NCBI RefSeq assembly: GCF_022808715.1
Contig: NZ_JAKZKX010000009.1
Coordinates: 1 to 64,000 of the forward strand
Source: Fundidesulfovibrio agrisoli
GTDB taxonomy: Bacteria; Desulfobacterota; Desulfovibrionia; Desulfovibrionales; Desulfovibrionaceae
Direction of reading: 5' to 3'
DNA: 64,000 nucleotides
How positions within the stretch are numbered: the first letter of the stretch is position 1; every line of letters starts with the position of its first letter. This document shows positions 48,150 to 57,272 of the stretch, piece by piece. Both the position numbers and the translations under genes were made by a program. The notes beneath the pieces were generated by a model. That model ran no database searches. It was given only the letters and a program-made list of their open reading frames with translations, and had not been told where the DNA came from.

Positions 48150-50141
48150 TTAAAATGAGTATCCTTTGCTTTTGCTACCTTGAATGGGATTCTCCTTGAT
48201 CAATCCCGCTGCGACTGCTTCATCAATACGCTTGCCAGCAGTGTTTGAGGAAATGGTCTCTCCTTTGTTCTGGTTGCGGTAGACGTCCTGAACTTCTTTC
48301 TTGAGCTGGTCTTTAGAAGTAGCAGTTCCGCCAAGGTTTTTAAGAGCTTCTACAGCTATCTGTCCTGCTCCTGAAGCTGATGAAGACGTCAAGGGACGGA
48401 ACCTCAGGTGGTGAAGCTCAAGGTCAAGGCTCCCCTGAAGGGCAAGGTTCCTGGCTTTCTTGTGGGTCAGGGTAAAACGCTTCTGGTTCTTATTATATGT
48501 CAGTTCCCAGGTGTTCGGGGACCAGTCGCCAATGGCGCTGGCTCCTCTTCCTCCTCCAGGTCCCGACTCGCTGGTGAACTTCCCGTGGTGATGAATCAGG
48601 AGCGGTGAAGCTCCAAGGCTCTCGGTGAAAACCGCTACCTGATCGAGCAAGCGGCGCATCTGGTCGTTTGAGTTCTCGTCTTGCCCATGGAAGCTGATCA
48701 GCGGGTCAAGGATGATGATGTCCGTCTGATGCGTTTCGACAGCCTTTTGGATCGCATCCAAGAACGACTGGCTCATCATGTCACCAATCGACCGGATGTC
48801 GTTGTTTACACCCAGGAAGAATATCCCGTCCTGGAGGAGTTGGTCAGCGATTTGATAACCAGACTTTGGCGAACGAACTTCCACAAATCGTTGTTTCATT
48901 CCGACGAATGTATTCTCCGACTGGACGAAAAGAACCTTATGCGGTGTTGGCTTCACATTAAATGTACCCAGGAAGCCCTGCGCAGGAGGAAAAATCAAAT
49001 CCATGGCAATTTGAAGTGTCATGATTGACTTCCCAGAACCACCAGGACCAGTAATCAACAAAGGCTCGCCCTTAGGCCAGAAGTTGTCGATGAAATAATC
49101 AAATTGGATGTTCTTATTTACTACGTCCATGGCATTGAAGACGCAGTAACTGACCTTGGGTGCTTGATTCCCAGATGGAGCAAAAGGATTAGTAGGAACA
49201 GGGGCGCTAGTTTTTACCTTAGCGATGTGCTCCTTCGCTTTTTCTATTTCACGTTCAAGCCACTGGTTGCCAACTTCTTTTGCTTTTTCGCCTATGGGAT
49301 AGGAATGATAAATGCTGAGAATGGTCTTTTCATCGACGTTCGCACTTAACAACCCGACAAGGACAGCCATGGAATGTTCCGATCTTTGCCCCTTTGGGAA
49401 CGGCGTCAGGATCATTTGCTTGATCTCGTCTGATACCGGGAGATTTGCAACAAACTGAACGCTGGGCTGGGGAGTCGCTGAACTCTGAGTCATAATCGGA
49501 ACCTCGGTCGCTTCATTCGTCAGGGAAGGAGCGGCATTATCTGCCTGAACGGACTTGTGGAGGGTATAGTTCAGAAGCCATGAGGGCGCTTCGGCAATTT
49601 CAGCAAGATTGGATATGACGTAGGGCATCCGCGTCTCAGGGTGAAGTGAGCCGGGGCAAAGGACCTGTCCTCCCTGGCCTCTGATGTCGAACACGCCTCT
49701 GACGGAGCGATTCCCGTAGCTTTTACCATCCTGAGGATACTGGAAGTAGTAGTGGTATCGCTCGCCGGTGCCGCCAGTCTTGATCGTCAACGTCGCTGGA
49801 AGCTCATGCAGCTTATGGGCGGCAAGCCATTCCTGGAATTTGCACATGTCGTCGATGTCCAGGACAAGGACGCCGCTGGCTGGGCCACAGGCGATGCCAG
49901 CTCGTTCTGGGAAGAAGTCGGAATTGGCGAATGGTCTTTTCTGGGAGCACCACTGGCTCCAGTTGTTCTCGACAGGAGCCTTGAACTCTCGGGGAGATTG
50001 GCCTGGAGCTGGAAATCCACCCTTTACGGGGATCAGTGAGAACCGTTGGGATAGGAACTCGAAAATTTTCATGCGTGTCGCGTCGTCAACCGGCTCCGAC
50101 TGCTGCATGAATCCGATAAGTTGGTCCGCCGAGTAATCCAT
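48150..50141 (-). CDS. bifunctional primase-polymerase / RepA-type ATPase
   Basis: A 663-residue replication protein. An N-terminal prim-pol domain has LVLDIDD (metal Asp pair near residue 95), RYHYYFQYP and GQGGQVLCPGSLHP. A RecA/RepA-like ATPase follows with Walker A GPGGSGKS near residue 365 and Walker B IIILDPLISF; a winged-helix tail ends the protein. The ATG preceded by GGAG was chosen over a GTG six codons upstream. Satellite phages and integrative plasmids use such enzymes to replicate. Confidence 0.92.
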   Translation of the reverse strand: MDYSADQLIGFMQQSEPVDDATRMKIFEFLSQRFSLIPVKGGFPAPGQSPREFKAPVENNWSQWCSQKRPFANSDFFPERAGIACGPASGVLVLDIDDMCKFQEWLAAHKLHELPATLTIKTGGTGERYHYYFQYPQDGKSYGNRSVRGVFDIRGQGGQVLCPGSLHPETRMPYVISNLAEIAEAPSWLLNYTLHKSVQADNAAPSLTNEATEVPIMTQSSATPQPSVQFVANLPVSDEIKQMILTPFPKGQRSEHSMAVLVGLLSANVDEKTILSIYHSYPIGEKAKEVGNQWLEREIEKAKEHIAKVKTSAPVPTNPFAPSGNQAPKVSYCVFNAMDVVNKNIQFDYFIDNFWPKGEPLLITGPGGSGKSIMTLQIAMDLIFPPAQGFLGTFNVKPTPHKVLFVQSENTFVGMKQRFVEVRSPKSGYQIADQLLQDGIFFLGVNNDIRSIGDMMSQSFLDAIQKAVETHQTDIIILDPLISFHGQDENSNDQMRRLLDQVAVFTESLGASPLLIHHHGKFTSESGPGGGRGASAIGDWSPNTWELTYNKNQKRFTLTHKKARNLALQGSLDLELHHLRFRPLTSSSASGAGQIAVEALKNLGGTATSKDQLKKEVQDVYRNQNKGETISSNTAGKRIDEAVAAGLIKENPIQGSKSKGYSF

Positions 50142-50160
50142 CCACAGCTCCAAGGGCACG

Positions 50161-50358
50161 CTACGACTGAAATTGACGAGACATAGCCAACATTATTCCT
50201 GCCTTAGATAGCCCGTGCCCGCGCCCGTGGTCAAACCAAGTTTTGATCACTGGCTCAAACCGCATGCGCAGGATCCTGCGCTTCCAGTTTTCATACTCCT
50301 CCCGTGACCAACCCGCCTGTCCCAGGCTACCCTTTCTTCCTCCCCTAACGCCCTTCAA
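50161..50358 (-). CDS. possible 65-aa protein (doubtful)
   Basis: A frame with TTG start just before the primase gene, basic (WKRRILRMRFEPVIKTWF). It spans palindrome copy 4 and lacks a ribosome site, so I doubt it is translated. Confidence 0.2.
   Translation of the reverse strand: MKGVRGGRKGSLGQAGWSREEYENWKRRILRMRFEPVIKTWFDHGRGHGLSKAGIMLAMSRQFQS
50266..50281. repeat. palindrome copy 4
   Basis: GCGCAGGATCCTGCGC in the divergent region between the two arms of the element. Confidence 0.9.
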
Positions 50359-50373
50359 TAAGAGGAGGGAAGG

Positions 50374-50616
50374 ATGACTACGGACTATGTAGCCTCAGGC
50401 GACGTTCGTATTTACGATGTTAGAGCGATTCTCGCTGACGCATTTTCAGCGAAGACGCTGAACAGAGTCATCGTGGTAATAAAGTCACATCGTCCGAGCA
50501 TTAGCTTCATCGCTCTTCCACACTTGCGCAGCCTCTTGGCTGAGGACTTCTCTGCGAAGAATATTGACCGGGCCATGATGGCTCTCAAATGCTTTTGCGT
50601 AAAAGCCCACCTGTAG
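50374..50616 (+). CDS. 80-aa protein with internal duplication
   Basis: Contains two similar halves, DVRAILADAFSAKTLNRVIV and LRSLLAEDFSAKNIDRAMM. AGGAGGGAAGG lies just before the ATG. First gene of the rightward arm. Function unknown; perhaps a small DNA- or protein-binding fold. Confidence 0.6.
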   Translation: MTTDYVASGDVRIYDVRAILADAFSAKTLNRVIVVIKSHRPSISFIALPHLRSLLAEDFSAKNIDRAMMALKCFCVKAHL

Positions 50617-50648
50617 CCCTTGTAGGCTGAAGAATCGAAGGAGTTGCC

Positions 50649-51032
50649 ATGTCTGACGAATCCTGGCCCATCATATTCAGTTACTCACGCGCCCAGGCCA
50701 TTGAGGACGGGGTTTTAATCGACGTCACAGCCGAGGCGAAATTCTACGGGTTCAAGCTGCCATTTGTCATCGGCGACAAATTGTTCAACCGCTACGTCAC
50801 TCCGCCGCCGGGGCTGGAAGGGGAGGGGCAGTCGCTGGCGGGACGCCTGCACGATTTGATGAGCCTTGCTGCGGTGTCGGCGCGAACGGGACTTCAACAG
50901 GATCGAGTCGAATTTGAGGTGCTGTTTCTGATGGAGCTGGGGAAGCACGAAAAGGTCCGGTGCGTTCTCCATGTTGGCCCTGGCGATCATGGCGAACCTG
51001 TTCTGACCTGTTGTCTGCCGGAGGACTTGTGA
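50649..51032 (+). CDS. DUF6573-like protein
   Basis: A 127-residue protein starting MSDESWPIIFSYSRAQAIED and GVLIDVTAEAKFYGF, the signature of a family found on plasmids and phages with unknown function. AAGGAG precedes the ATG. The following gene's GTG overlaps its stop (GTGA). Confidence 0.8.
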   Translation: MSDESWPIIFSYSRAQAIEDGVLIDVTAEAKFYGFKLPFVIGDKLFNRYVTPPPGLEGEGQSLAGRLHDLMSLAAVSARTGLQQDRVEFEVLFLMELGKHEKVRCVLHVGPGDHGEPVLTCCLPEDL

Positions 51033-51265
51033 ACACTCTGGAGGGAGAGACGGGGCAGGAGAAGCCGGACCACCTGGATCAGTTGGATGTCCTCATTGAA
51101 CACTTCCGACCGATCGAAAAGCTCTTTCAGTTGATGGGGGCTGTTGCCCCGGATGCCTTCGGAGGAGCTTCACTGGTCAGGGGCTGTTCGGAAATCGGGC
51201 TGAACCTGTCGGCGCAGTTCCGGGAAACCCTGGAACGTGTTCACCGAAGGGTTGAAGACGAATGA
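51029..51265 (+). CDS. small hypothetical protein
   Basis: A 78-residue helical protein (LDQLDVLIEHFRPIEKLFQL). The GTG start overlaps the upstream stop, with GGAGG 3-8 nt before. Not recognised; probably one unit with the upstream gene. Confidence 0.6.
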   Translation: MNTLEGETGQEKPDHLDQLDVLIEHFRPIEKLFQLMGAVAPDAFGGASLVRGCSEIGLNLSAQFRETLERVHRRVEDE

Positions 51266-51293
51266 GGGCTGATGTGATGGAGGCTTCACTTCG

Positions 51294-51620
51294 TCACTTC
51301 TGGATCAAGACCCTGGCCATCGTCAGGACTGCCCGCACCTGCTCTTCGGACGCCCCGGCGAGAAGCTGTTCCAGCTCTTTCTGGACCTGCTCCTTGGTCA
51401 ACCCCACGTCACCCACGTCGAAGAGGACGGTCAGGTCTTCTTCCAGCGCAGCAGATAGCCGCTCAATGTTCACCAAGGTAGGATTCCCCCTGCCGCGCTC
51501 AATTTCTCCTACGCTTTGTAGGGACAATCCTGCCCGTTCGGCAAGTTGCTCCTGGGTCATGTCCTTCGCCCTGCGAAGGGACCGCATGCGCTTGCCAAAA
51601 ACCTTAAGAATCTCGCCCAT
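51294..51620 (-). CDS. XRE-family transcriptional regulator
   Basis: A 108-residue regulator with helix-turn-helix MTQEQLAERAGLSLQSVGEIERG and a helical C-terminal oligomerisation segment. It is oriented against its neighbours, with an inverted repeat between it and the flagellin gene. Likely the element's repressor of one or both. Confidence 0.9.
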   Translation of the reverse strand: MGEILKVFGKRMRSLRRAKDMTQEQLAERAGLSLQSVGEIERGRGNPTLVNIERLSAALEEDLTVLFDVGDVGLTKEQVQKELEQLLAGASEEQVRAVLTMARVLIQK

Positions 51621-51699
51621 GGGACCGTCCTTTTCGGACAGTCTAGGACCATCAATCCAGCTGAATAAGCAAGCAAGGCATGTATCTTGCTGTTAATTG

Positions 51700-51713
51700 T
51701 AAAGTAAACTTTA
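51700..51713. promoter_or_regulatory. inverted repeat TAAAGT-AA-ACTTTA
   Basis: Perfect 6-bp arms with a 2-bp spacer, in the gap between the divergent XRE and flagellin genes; a likely XRE operator, and overlapping a possible -10/-35 region of the flagellin gene. Confidence 0.45.
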
Positions 51714-51833
51714 TATAGCGCAAATTTTGCCGTGTTTATTGGCGGTTTTTCCCATGGGGAGAGCCACTTGGGAAAGTGGATACGTGAGAATTGGGCTTGA
51801 TGCCCCGGCGAACCAGGAAGGAGTTGCCGGACC

Positions 51834-53900
51834 ATGGCGTTGACCATCAACCAGAACCTAATGGCGATGAACACCGCCAGAAATCTGAACACCGCGTACG
51901 GGGGGATTGCGACCTCTACGCGGCGGCTGTCGTCTGGCTTGAGGATCGGGACCGCCGCTGACGATGCCGCTGGGCTGGCGATTCGCGAGATGATGCGTTC
52001 GGATATTAGCACCATCAACCAAGGGGTCAGGAACGCCAATGACGCCATTTCGATGATCCAGACCGCTGATGGAGCGCTCCAGGTTATCGACGAGAAGTTG
52101 ATCAGGATGAAGGAGCTTGCGGAACAAGCGGCGACAGGAACATATACTCAAGAACAACGATTAATTATTCATTCCGAATATCAAGCCATGGCTATGGAGA
52201 TTCAAAGAATTTCAAATGCAACGGATTTTAATGGAGTCAAGCTGTTAGATGGATCTCTGTCTGGTAGCCATGACGGGAGTGGACTTGAGTCAACAGGCCA
52301 AATGAAAGTGCATTTTGGCACCGGGAATTCATCTGCGGAGGATTATTACTATGTAAATATCAACAGCTCAAAGATTGAGTCTTTGTTTGATCCTGATGGA
52401 ATGGCAATCGGCAAGTTCGACGAAGGAAAGCCAATGTTCCTTGAGGCAACTTCGCAGGATTTGCGATTAAACACTACGACTGCTAACGATCAAACGGAAC
52501 CAAAGATTGCAGGGCTAGAAAATGGCAATATGGTTTCCGTTTGGGTTTCTTCGAGCCAAGACGGATCAGGTGATGGAATTTTTGGACAAATAATCGACCA
52601 AGACGGGAATAAGGTCGGAAATGAGTTTCAGGTTAATACATTTACAAATGGCAACCAAAGCGAACCCAGTGTTGCAGCTCGCGACGATGGTGGGTTTGTA
52701 GTTTCATGGACATCGGCCAATCAAGATGGGTCAGGGACAGGGATTTACGCTCAATTGTACGATATGAATGGACGCAAAATCAATTCTGAGTTTCAAGTCA
52801 ACTCAACTACAGCGAACAATCAGTATAGATCGAACACCGTTGGAGCAGATGGCGGTGGTTTTTTTACCACGTGGACATCGACTGGGCAGGATGGGTCTTT
52901 AGACGGGATATACGGCAAGATGTTTGATGCTGAAGGGAATTCACACACGTCGGAGTTCAGAATCAATACCACAACAAATCTTGATCAAAGATATCCTGCG
53001 ACTGCCAGGCTAGAAGATGGTAACTATGCTGTATCTTGGTTTTCTCCAGACGGTTCAAACTGGGGTATATATGGACAGATTGTAGATAGAAATGGTAATT
53101 TGATTGAGTCTGAGTACAGAATAAATACGACAACCACATGGTTGCAGAATTTTCAGTCAACAACGTCCCTAGGTGATGGCAAGTTTGTTGTTGCCTGGAA
53201 CAACCAGCCCTCGTCTGCGTCGCCAGAGTTTCATCCGACTGCACAGATTTTCAATGCAGATGGAACAAAATTTGGAGCAGAGTTTACCGTCAATACTACA
53301 TACATGTCTAATCAAATGTGGCCAAGGCTCGCAAGGGTAAATGATACTGGATTTGTAGTGACATGGGGCGCTGTCGGGCAAGACGGATCAGGCTGGGGGA
53401 CATTTGGCCAAATGTATGACAACAACGGGGCAAAGGTCGGAGGCGAGTTTCAAGTCAACAAAGTTGTTGCCAATGATCAATATGTAACTGATGTAACTTC
53501 ATTAAAAGGCGGAGGGTTTGCCGTAGCATATCAGTCTGATGATGGATCCATTGATCCGTCCGCAGCAGGAGCTTTGGCAACAATATATACACCAGTTGTC
53601 GATATTCAGACGCAGGGAAGGGCTCAGAAAAGCCTTGACGTGCTCAATAGTGTGATTGTGCAGAAAGATAAAATCCGTGCATCATTGGGCGCTACACAGA
53701 ATCGCTTGTCCAACACGATCCAGAACCTAGAAATTCAGGCTGAAAATCTCCAGGCTGCCGAGTCGCAGATATCTGACGTGGACGTTGCCCAGGAGATGAC
53801 AGCCATGGTCACGAACCAAATCCTTGCGCAATCTGCGACAGCCATGTTGGCCCAGGCAAACTCCCTGCCCAAGATGGCGCTTCAGTTGATCCAGGGATAG
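51834..53900 (+). CDS. flagellin with propeller-like repeat insertion
   Basis: A 688-residue flagellin. Residues 1-140 are the D0/D1 part (INQNLMAMNTARNLNTAYGG, ADDAAGLAIREMM), and the last 95 residues are the C-terminal D1/D0 (NRLSNTIQNLEIQAENLQAAE to the end). The variable centre holds about seven repeats of 53-56 residues: DQxxP..A.L.DGGFVVSW followed by QDGSG.GIYGQ..D..G and EFQVNT. Coding is GC-rich at the ends and AT-rich in the centre, so a mosaic. Other flagellar genes are absent. A cell-surface or binding role of the centre is inferred. Confidence 0.9.
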   Translation: MALTINQNLMAMNTARNLNTAYGGIATSTRRLSSGLRIGTAADDAAGLAIREMMRSDISTINQGVRNANDAISMIQTADGALQVIDEKLIRMKELAEQAATGTYTQEQRLIIHSEYQAMAMEIQRISNATDFNGVKLLDGSLSGSHDGSGLESTGQMKVHFGTGNSSAEDYYYVNINSSKIESLFDPDGMAIGKFDEGKPMFLEATSQDLRLNTTTANDQTEPKIAGLENGNMVSVWVSSSQDGSGDGIFGQIIDQDGNKVGNEFQVNTFTNGNQSEPSVAARDDGGFVVSWTSANQDGSGTGIYAQLYDMNGRKINSEFQVNSTTANNQYRSNTVGADGGGFFTTWTSTGQDGSLDGIYGKMFDAEGNSHTSEFRINTTTNLDQRYPATARLEDGNYAVSWFSPDGSNWGIYGQIVDRNGNLIESEYRINTTTTWLQNFQSTTSLGDGKFVVAWNNQPSSASPEFHPTAQIFNADGTKFGAEFTVNTTYMSNQMWPRLARVNDTGFVVTWGAVGQDGSGWGTFGQMYDNNGAKVGGEFQVNKVVANDQYVTDVTSLKGGGFAVAYQSDDGSIDPSAAGALATIYTPVVDIQTQGRAQKSLDVLNSVIVQKDKIRASLGATQNRLSNTIQNLEIQAENLQAAESQISDVDVAQEMTAMVTNQILAQSATAMLAQANSLPKMALQLIQG

Positions 53901-54328
53901 TTCCAGCACATGACGGATTCGCCGCCCCTGGTCCGTGGGCATCTTGCCTGACACCAGCCCAAGGAAAGACGTAGACCCTGCCTGTAAGAGAACAAAGGGG
54001 GCGGGAATCAACCCTTCCCCCTTCGCCGACTTGGGCTTCCTACCCCGGCCCCCCGTCCCCCTTGTCCCCCTGGCCCCGGATTTGCGCGGGACAACCCCTT
54101 CCTGGGATTGGGGGCTGGTCCTGGGGTTTGGGTATCCCCCCTTGAGCAAAACCGCAGGAAATCGCAGGTATGGCCCAACGTCCGTTTTCAGTGTCCCCCG
54201 TCTGGGCAGCGATTCGATAGAGGCTATGACCGTATGCGCAGTATCCTGCGCTTCTGGATTCAGTCGGCGGCGACTCCCCTGAGCCAGCCTGGGTTGTCGC
54301 TCAGAGGCGCTTTTGCTACGTCTGGACC
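53901..54328. other. intergenic stretch
   Basis: No gene supported. Contains C-rich stretches and palindrome copy 5. A terminator of the flagellin gene is not obvious. Confidence 0.4.
54236..54251. repeat. palindrome copy 5 (variant)
   Basis: GCGCAGTATCCTGCGC, one base off the perfect palindrome. Confidence 0.85.
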
Positions 54329-55324
54329 ATGCCCAAGAAGTCTGACGAGAAAAAAGTTCTTCGCTTTGACTCCCACAGGATCAGGAGCGTCGCCTTTTGG
54401 TTTTGGGAGTATCAAAGGAGGAACCCTGCCTATCGCCATTTCTCCCATGTCATTGAAAATTATAGGGCTTACTTCGATGCGCTTGGCGAGTTGGAGGTCA
54501 TCGAGTCAGAGGAGGGTTGCAAGGGGTTCAATTCAGACTCGATTGACATGGAGGACCCCAATCCGAAGAACCATCCTTATGCTCTGTACCTTGAGGAACA
54601 ATATGAAGTGAAAGCTCGCATCGCTTTTTTCAGATTGTCTTGTCTGGAAGAAGCAGTGCGACGGCGCTTTCATAGGCTTTATCGCAACGCCTACATTGGT
54701 TTGAATACTGAAGAGGCCCTTGATGCCATCCTCAATGGGAAATCTGTTAAATTTGAAAGCAAAGACCACGCCGACATCAATGCCTTGCTTCGTTCGTATT
54801 ACAAGTGGGCAATGAGCATAGATGATGACGCACCAAATCATTACATGTCAGACCTGGACAAGACGTCTGGCATCCTGCTGGACCACAAGCAAGCACTCAA
54901 AGACCCTGAACAGGTTATGCTCGAACTTCATGCCGTTAAAATATTCAATGCCACAATCGACAGCATTTTTTCGAACAAGCGCATAAGCGATGAAACCCTG
55001 GAAGCTGTTTACAAACTCTGCCTTTCTGGTGATCACATCGTAAGCGCTGATATGACTCGATTGATTCTTTTGTGGATGTGGGACAAGGCCCATGAAGACG
55101 ATGAAGATAATCCTTTAGATTTTAATGAAGTTCATGAGCTGCTCAAAAAAGCAATTCCTTTGAAACACAGACATAATGACAAGATAGCCACTCTCCTTCA
55201 GAAGAGGCAGAGACTTTTCGAATACTATGAAAATCTCTGCATCAAGATTGATACCATGAACCCCCTTTGCACTAAGCAAAACGGGAAGCAACTCCCCCCG
55301 ATAAAAGACGTCCTCAGCCTTTGA
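54329..55324 (+). CDS. hypothetical protein, regulator-like N terminus
   Basis: A 331-residue protein. The N terminus (VAFWFWEYQRRNPAYRHFSH) recalls the DUF6499-type domain of transcription regulators; the rest is helical and charged and unrecognised. More AT-rich than backbone genes. Confidence 0.55.
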   Translation: MPKKSDEKKVLRFDSHRIRSVAFWFWEYQRRNPAYRHFSHVIENYRAYFDALGELEVIESEEGCKGFNSDSIDMEDPNPKNHPYALYLEEQYEVKARIAFFRLSCLEEAVRRRFHRLYRNAYIGLNTEEALDAILNGKSVKFESKDHADINALLRSYYKWAMSIDDDAPNHYMSDLDKTSGILLDHKQALKDPEQVMLELHAVKIFNATIDSIFSNKRISDETLEAVYKLCLSGDHIVSADMTRLILLWMWDKAHEDDEDNPLDFNEVHELLKKAIPLKHRHNDKIATLLQKRQRLFEYYENLCIKIDTMNPLCTKQNGKQLPPIKDVLSL

Positions 55325-55570
55325 GGCTTCTCCTCCCGCTCCAAGCCCCGCCTTCGAACTGTCTGAAAACTTCTCCCCAATTTTTTCAGATATCTATCTG
55401 ATCTCTTTGGTTTTCTGAGAGACAAAAGGTGTCTGAACCTCTTGTCCCCAACACAAAGTGGGTCTCGCTTAGACCGTTCTTCAAGAGCAACGGCGCAATG
55501 GGGTCCGGTCACAGGGACCGCCTCCCCAAAGAGCCACCTCCCCCGACAGGGGGCATTCTTGGAGGACACC

Positions 55571-56785
55571 ATGAGCAACGACAACAAGCCGAACATCTCC
55601 GTCACCGGCGGTCCTGGCAAACCCCACAATTCGGATGACACCAGCTCCACCAGCTCTACCGGCGGCACTGGTGGCACGGGTTACACTGGCGGCAGTGGCG
55701 CTTCCGGCTTCGGCGGCGGGCTTGGCGGAAAAATCAGCTCGATTCTGGATATTGAAGAAGGGGTTGACACCTTTGCCAGGAATGTCGCCGGCACCGGGCT
55801 CTACGGGGCCACTGGCGGGCAGGGGCAGCCCGGATCAATCGGCAACATCCCGAAGGACAAACAATCGCTTGCAGCTCTGGGCCAGCGGTTCTCGGACCAA
55901 GTCAATAAGATCAATAGCATCGACAAAATCGTGGAGGAATTAAACACCTGCCAGACCACTCTGGATCTTGTCCTGGAGAAAACCAACGCGGTCAATGCGT
56001 TCTACGCATTCATGCAGGGCAAGCGCCTTCTCAGGCTCAAGGCGCTTAGGACCGAGAAACAACGTAGTGACTGGCAAACCTGGATTCACGCTAAGCTTCC
56101 AAACATCAAGAAGCGAAGCCGCGAGAAGTACATGAATTTGGCCAACGTTCCCATGGTGGAAACACACCTTGAATATGGAGTCGAGCGTTTGGCGGAGTTC
56201 GGCTCTTTGTATGCCTCCAAGAGCGACACGGAACAGAAAAAGATGGGTCTTGATCCCCTGAAGTCCTACTTGGAGGGCGAGGATTTTGACTTGGAGGAGG
56301 CCTCGTATGATGAGCGCGTCCTTCGGTTCAATGCCATTCTTGAAGTCAAGGCGCTGAACCGCCTGAACCTTGAGTTCCCCTTGGACGTGATGGTTTCATT
56401 CCTGCGAAAGCAGGCTTCCTTGACTCCCAAGGAACGCAAGCACCTAGTGAAGCTGGGCAAGGAAGAGGCGGTCAAGCTCCTTGAATGGATTATCGTGGGC
56501 GATTTGGAGCGCAAAAACTTCATAGGGGCCTCTGACAATTCCGAAACAAGCAGCCAGGGCTCCTCTGCCGATGCCAGTTCTGGCAATGCTTCTTCAGGTC
56601 CGAACATCGAGCAACAGGTTCTCACACTCTACAACTCGCTGGAATCAATAGCCACTCAGGGCATCAAGCTGGATACCACGGTCGACCGCGATCATCTGAT
56701 CAAGCTCAGAGATTACATCGACCGCCTGCTGACGGTGGGCCATGATGTCCAGGATGCTCAGAGCGTCCAGGAAGTTGCTGCCTAG
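55571..56785 (+). CDS. hypothetical protein with Gly/Thr/Ser-rich head
   Basis: A 404-residue protein. Residues 1-45 are low-complexity (SSTGGTGGTGYTGGSGASG), then helices. Its segment FPLDVMVSFLRKQASLTPKE with VKLLEWIIVGDLERKNF is shared with the next gene. GGAGG precedes the chosen ATG. Function unknown. Confidence 0.6.
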   Translation: MSNDNKPNISVTGGPGKPHNSDDTSSTSSTGGTGGTGYTGGSGASGFGGGLGGKISSILDIEEGVDTFARNVAGTGLYGATGGQGQPGSIGNIPKDKQSLAALGQRFSDQVNKINSIDKIVEELNTCQTTLDLVLEKTNAVNAFYAFMQGKRLLRLKALRTEKQRSDWQTWIHAKLPNIKKRSREKYMNLANVPMVETHLEYGVERLAEFGSLYASKSDTEQKKMGLDPLKSYLEGEDFDLEEASYDERVLRFNAILEVKALNRLNLEFPLDVMVSFLRKQASLTPKERKHLVKLGKEEAVKLLEWIIVGDLERKNFIGASDNSETSSQGSSADASSGNASSGPNIEQQVLTLYNSLESIATQGIKLDTTVDRDHLIKLRDYIDRLLTVGHDVQDAQSVQEVAA

Positions 56786-56802
56786 CCCCCAAGTACTGAC
56801 AA

Positions 56803-56830
56803 GGCCCCTCTGGAATCTGCCGGAGGGGCC
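56803..56830. terminator. hairpin after the Gly-rich gene
   Basis: Stem GGCCCCTC/GAGGGGCC; no T run, the next gene's ribosome site follows immediately. Confidence 0.55.
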
Positions 56831-56844
56831 ATAAGGAGCGCTCA

Positions 56845-57204
56845 ATGAAACTTGTTCCGCACCTCCGCTTCAGAGAAGATGACCATGAAGAGCCAAGTCT
56901 GTTCTCGTTTTTAGACGAGGCGAAATTGATGCCCCTTCGTCATGAGTACAACAGGCGTGTCAATGAGGCGATGCAGTTTCACAACTTGAAGAAGGTCGGC
57001 ATTCATGTGCCATTCGAAGTAGTCCGCGCATTCCTGCAGGTTGAAGGGAATCTTACGGACGAGGAAATGCGCTACCTGGAAAGTCTTTCTCTCGCGGCCC
57101 CGGATGCGCCAGCCAAACTTCTCCAGCGTGTCATCTCAGGAGAAGTCACAAGGGAATGTATGCGTGGCGTCTTAGAAGAAGGCGAGCCCTACTCCTCGGA
57201 ATAG
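56845..57204 (+). CDS. hypothetical protein sharing a domain with the previous gene
   Basis: A 119-residue protein. VPFEVVRAFLQVEGNLTDEE and AKLLQRVISGEVTRECM align with the upstream protein, so the two are paralogous in that domain. AAGGAG is 6 nt before the ATG. Confidence 0.62.
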   Translation: MKLVPHLRFREDDHEEPSLFSFLDEAKLMPLRHEYNRRVNEAMQFHNLKKVGIHVPFEVVRAFLQVEGNLTDEEMRYLESLSLAAPDAPAKLLQRVISGEVTRECMRGVLEEGEPYSSE

Positions 57205-57224
57205 TGCCATTAACAACAAGCCAA

Positions 57225-57252
57225 GGTTCCTCCTGGATTACCAGGAGGAGCC
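57225..57252. terminator. hairpin before the TGT-like gene
   Basis: Stem GGTTCCTCCTGG/CCAGGAGGAGCC (one wobble), loop ATTA. Confidence 0.5.
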
Positions 57253-57272
57253 ATCCCCCAGGAGAACACCCC

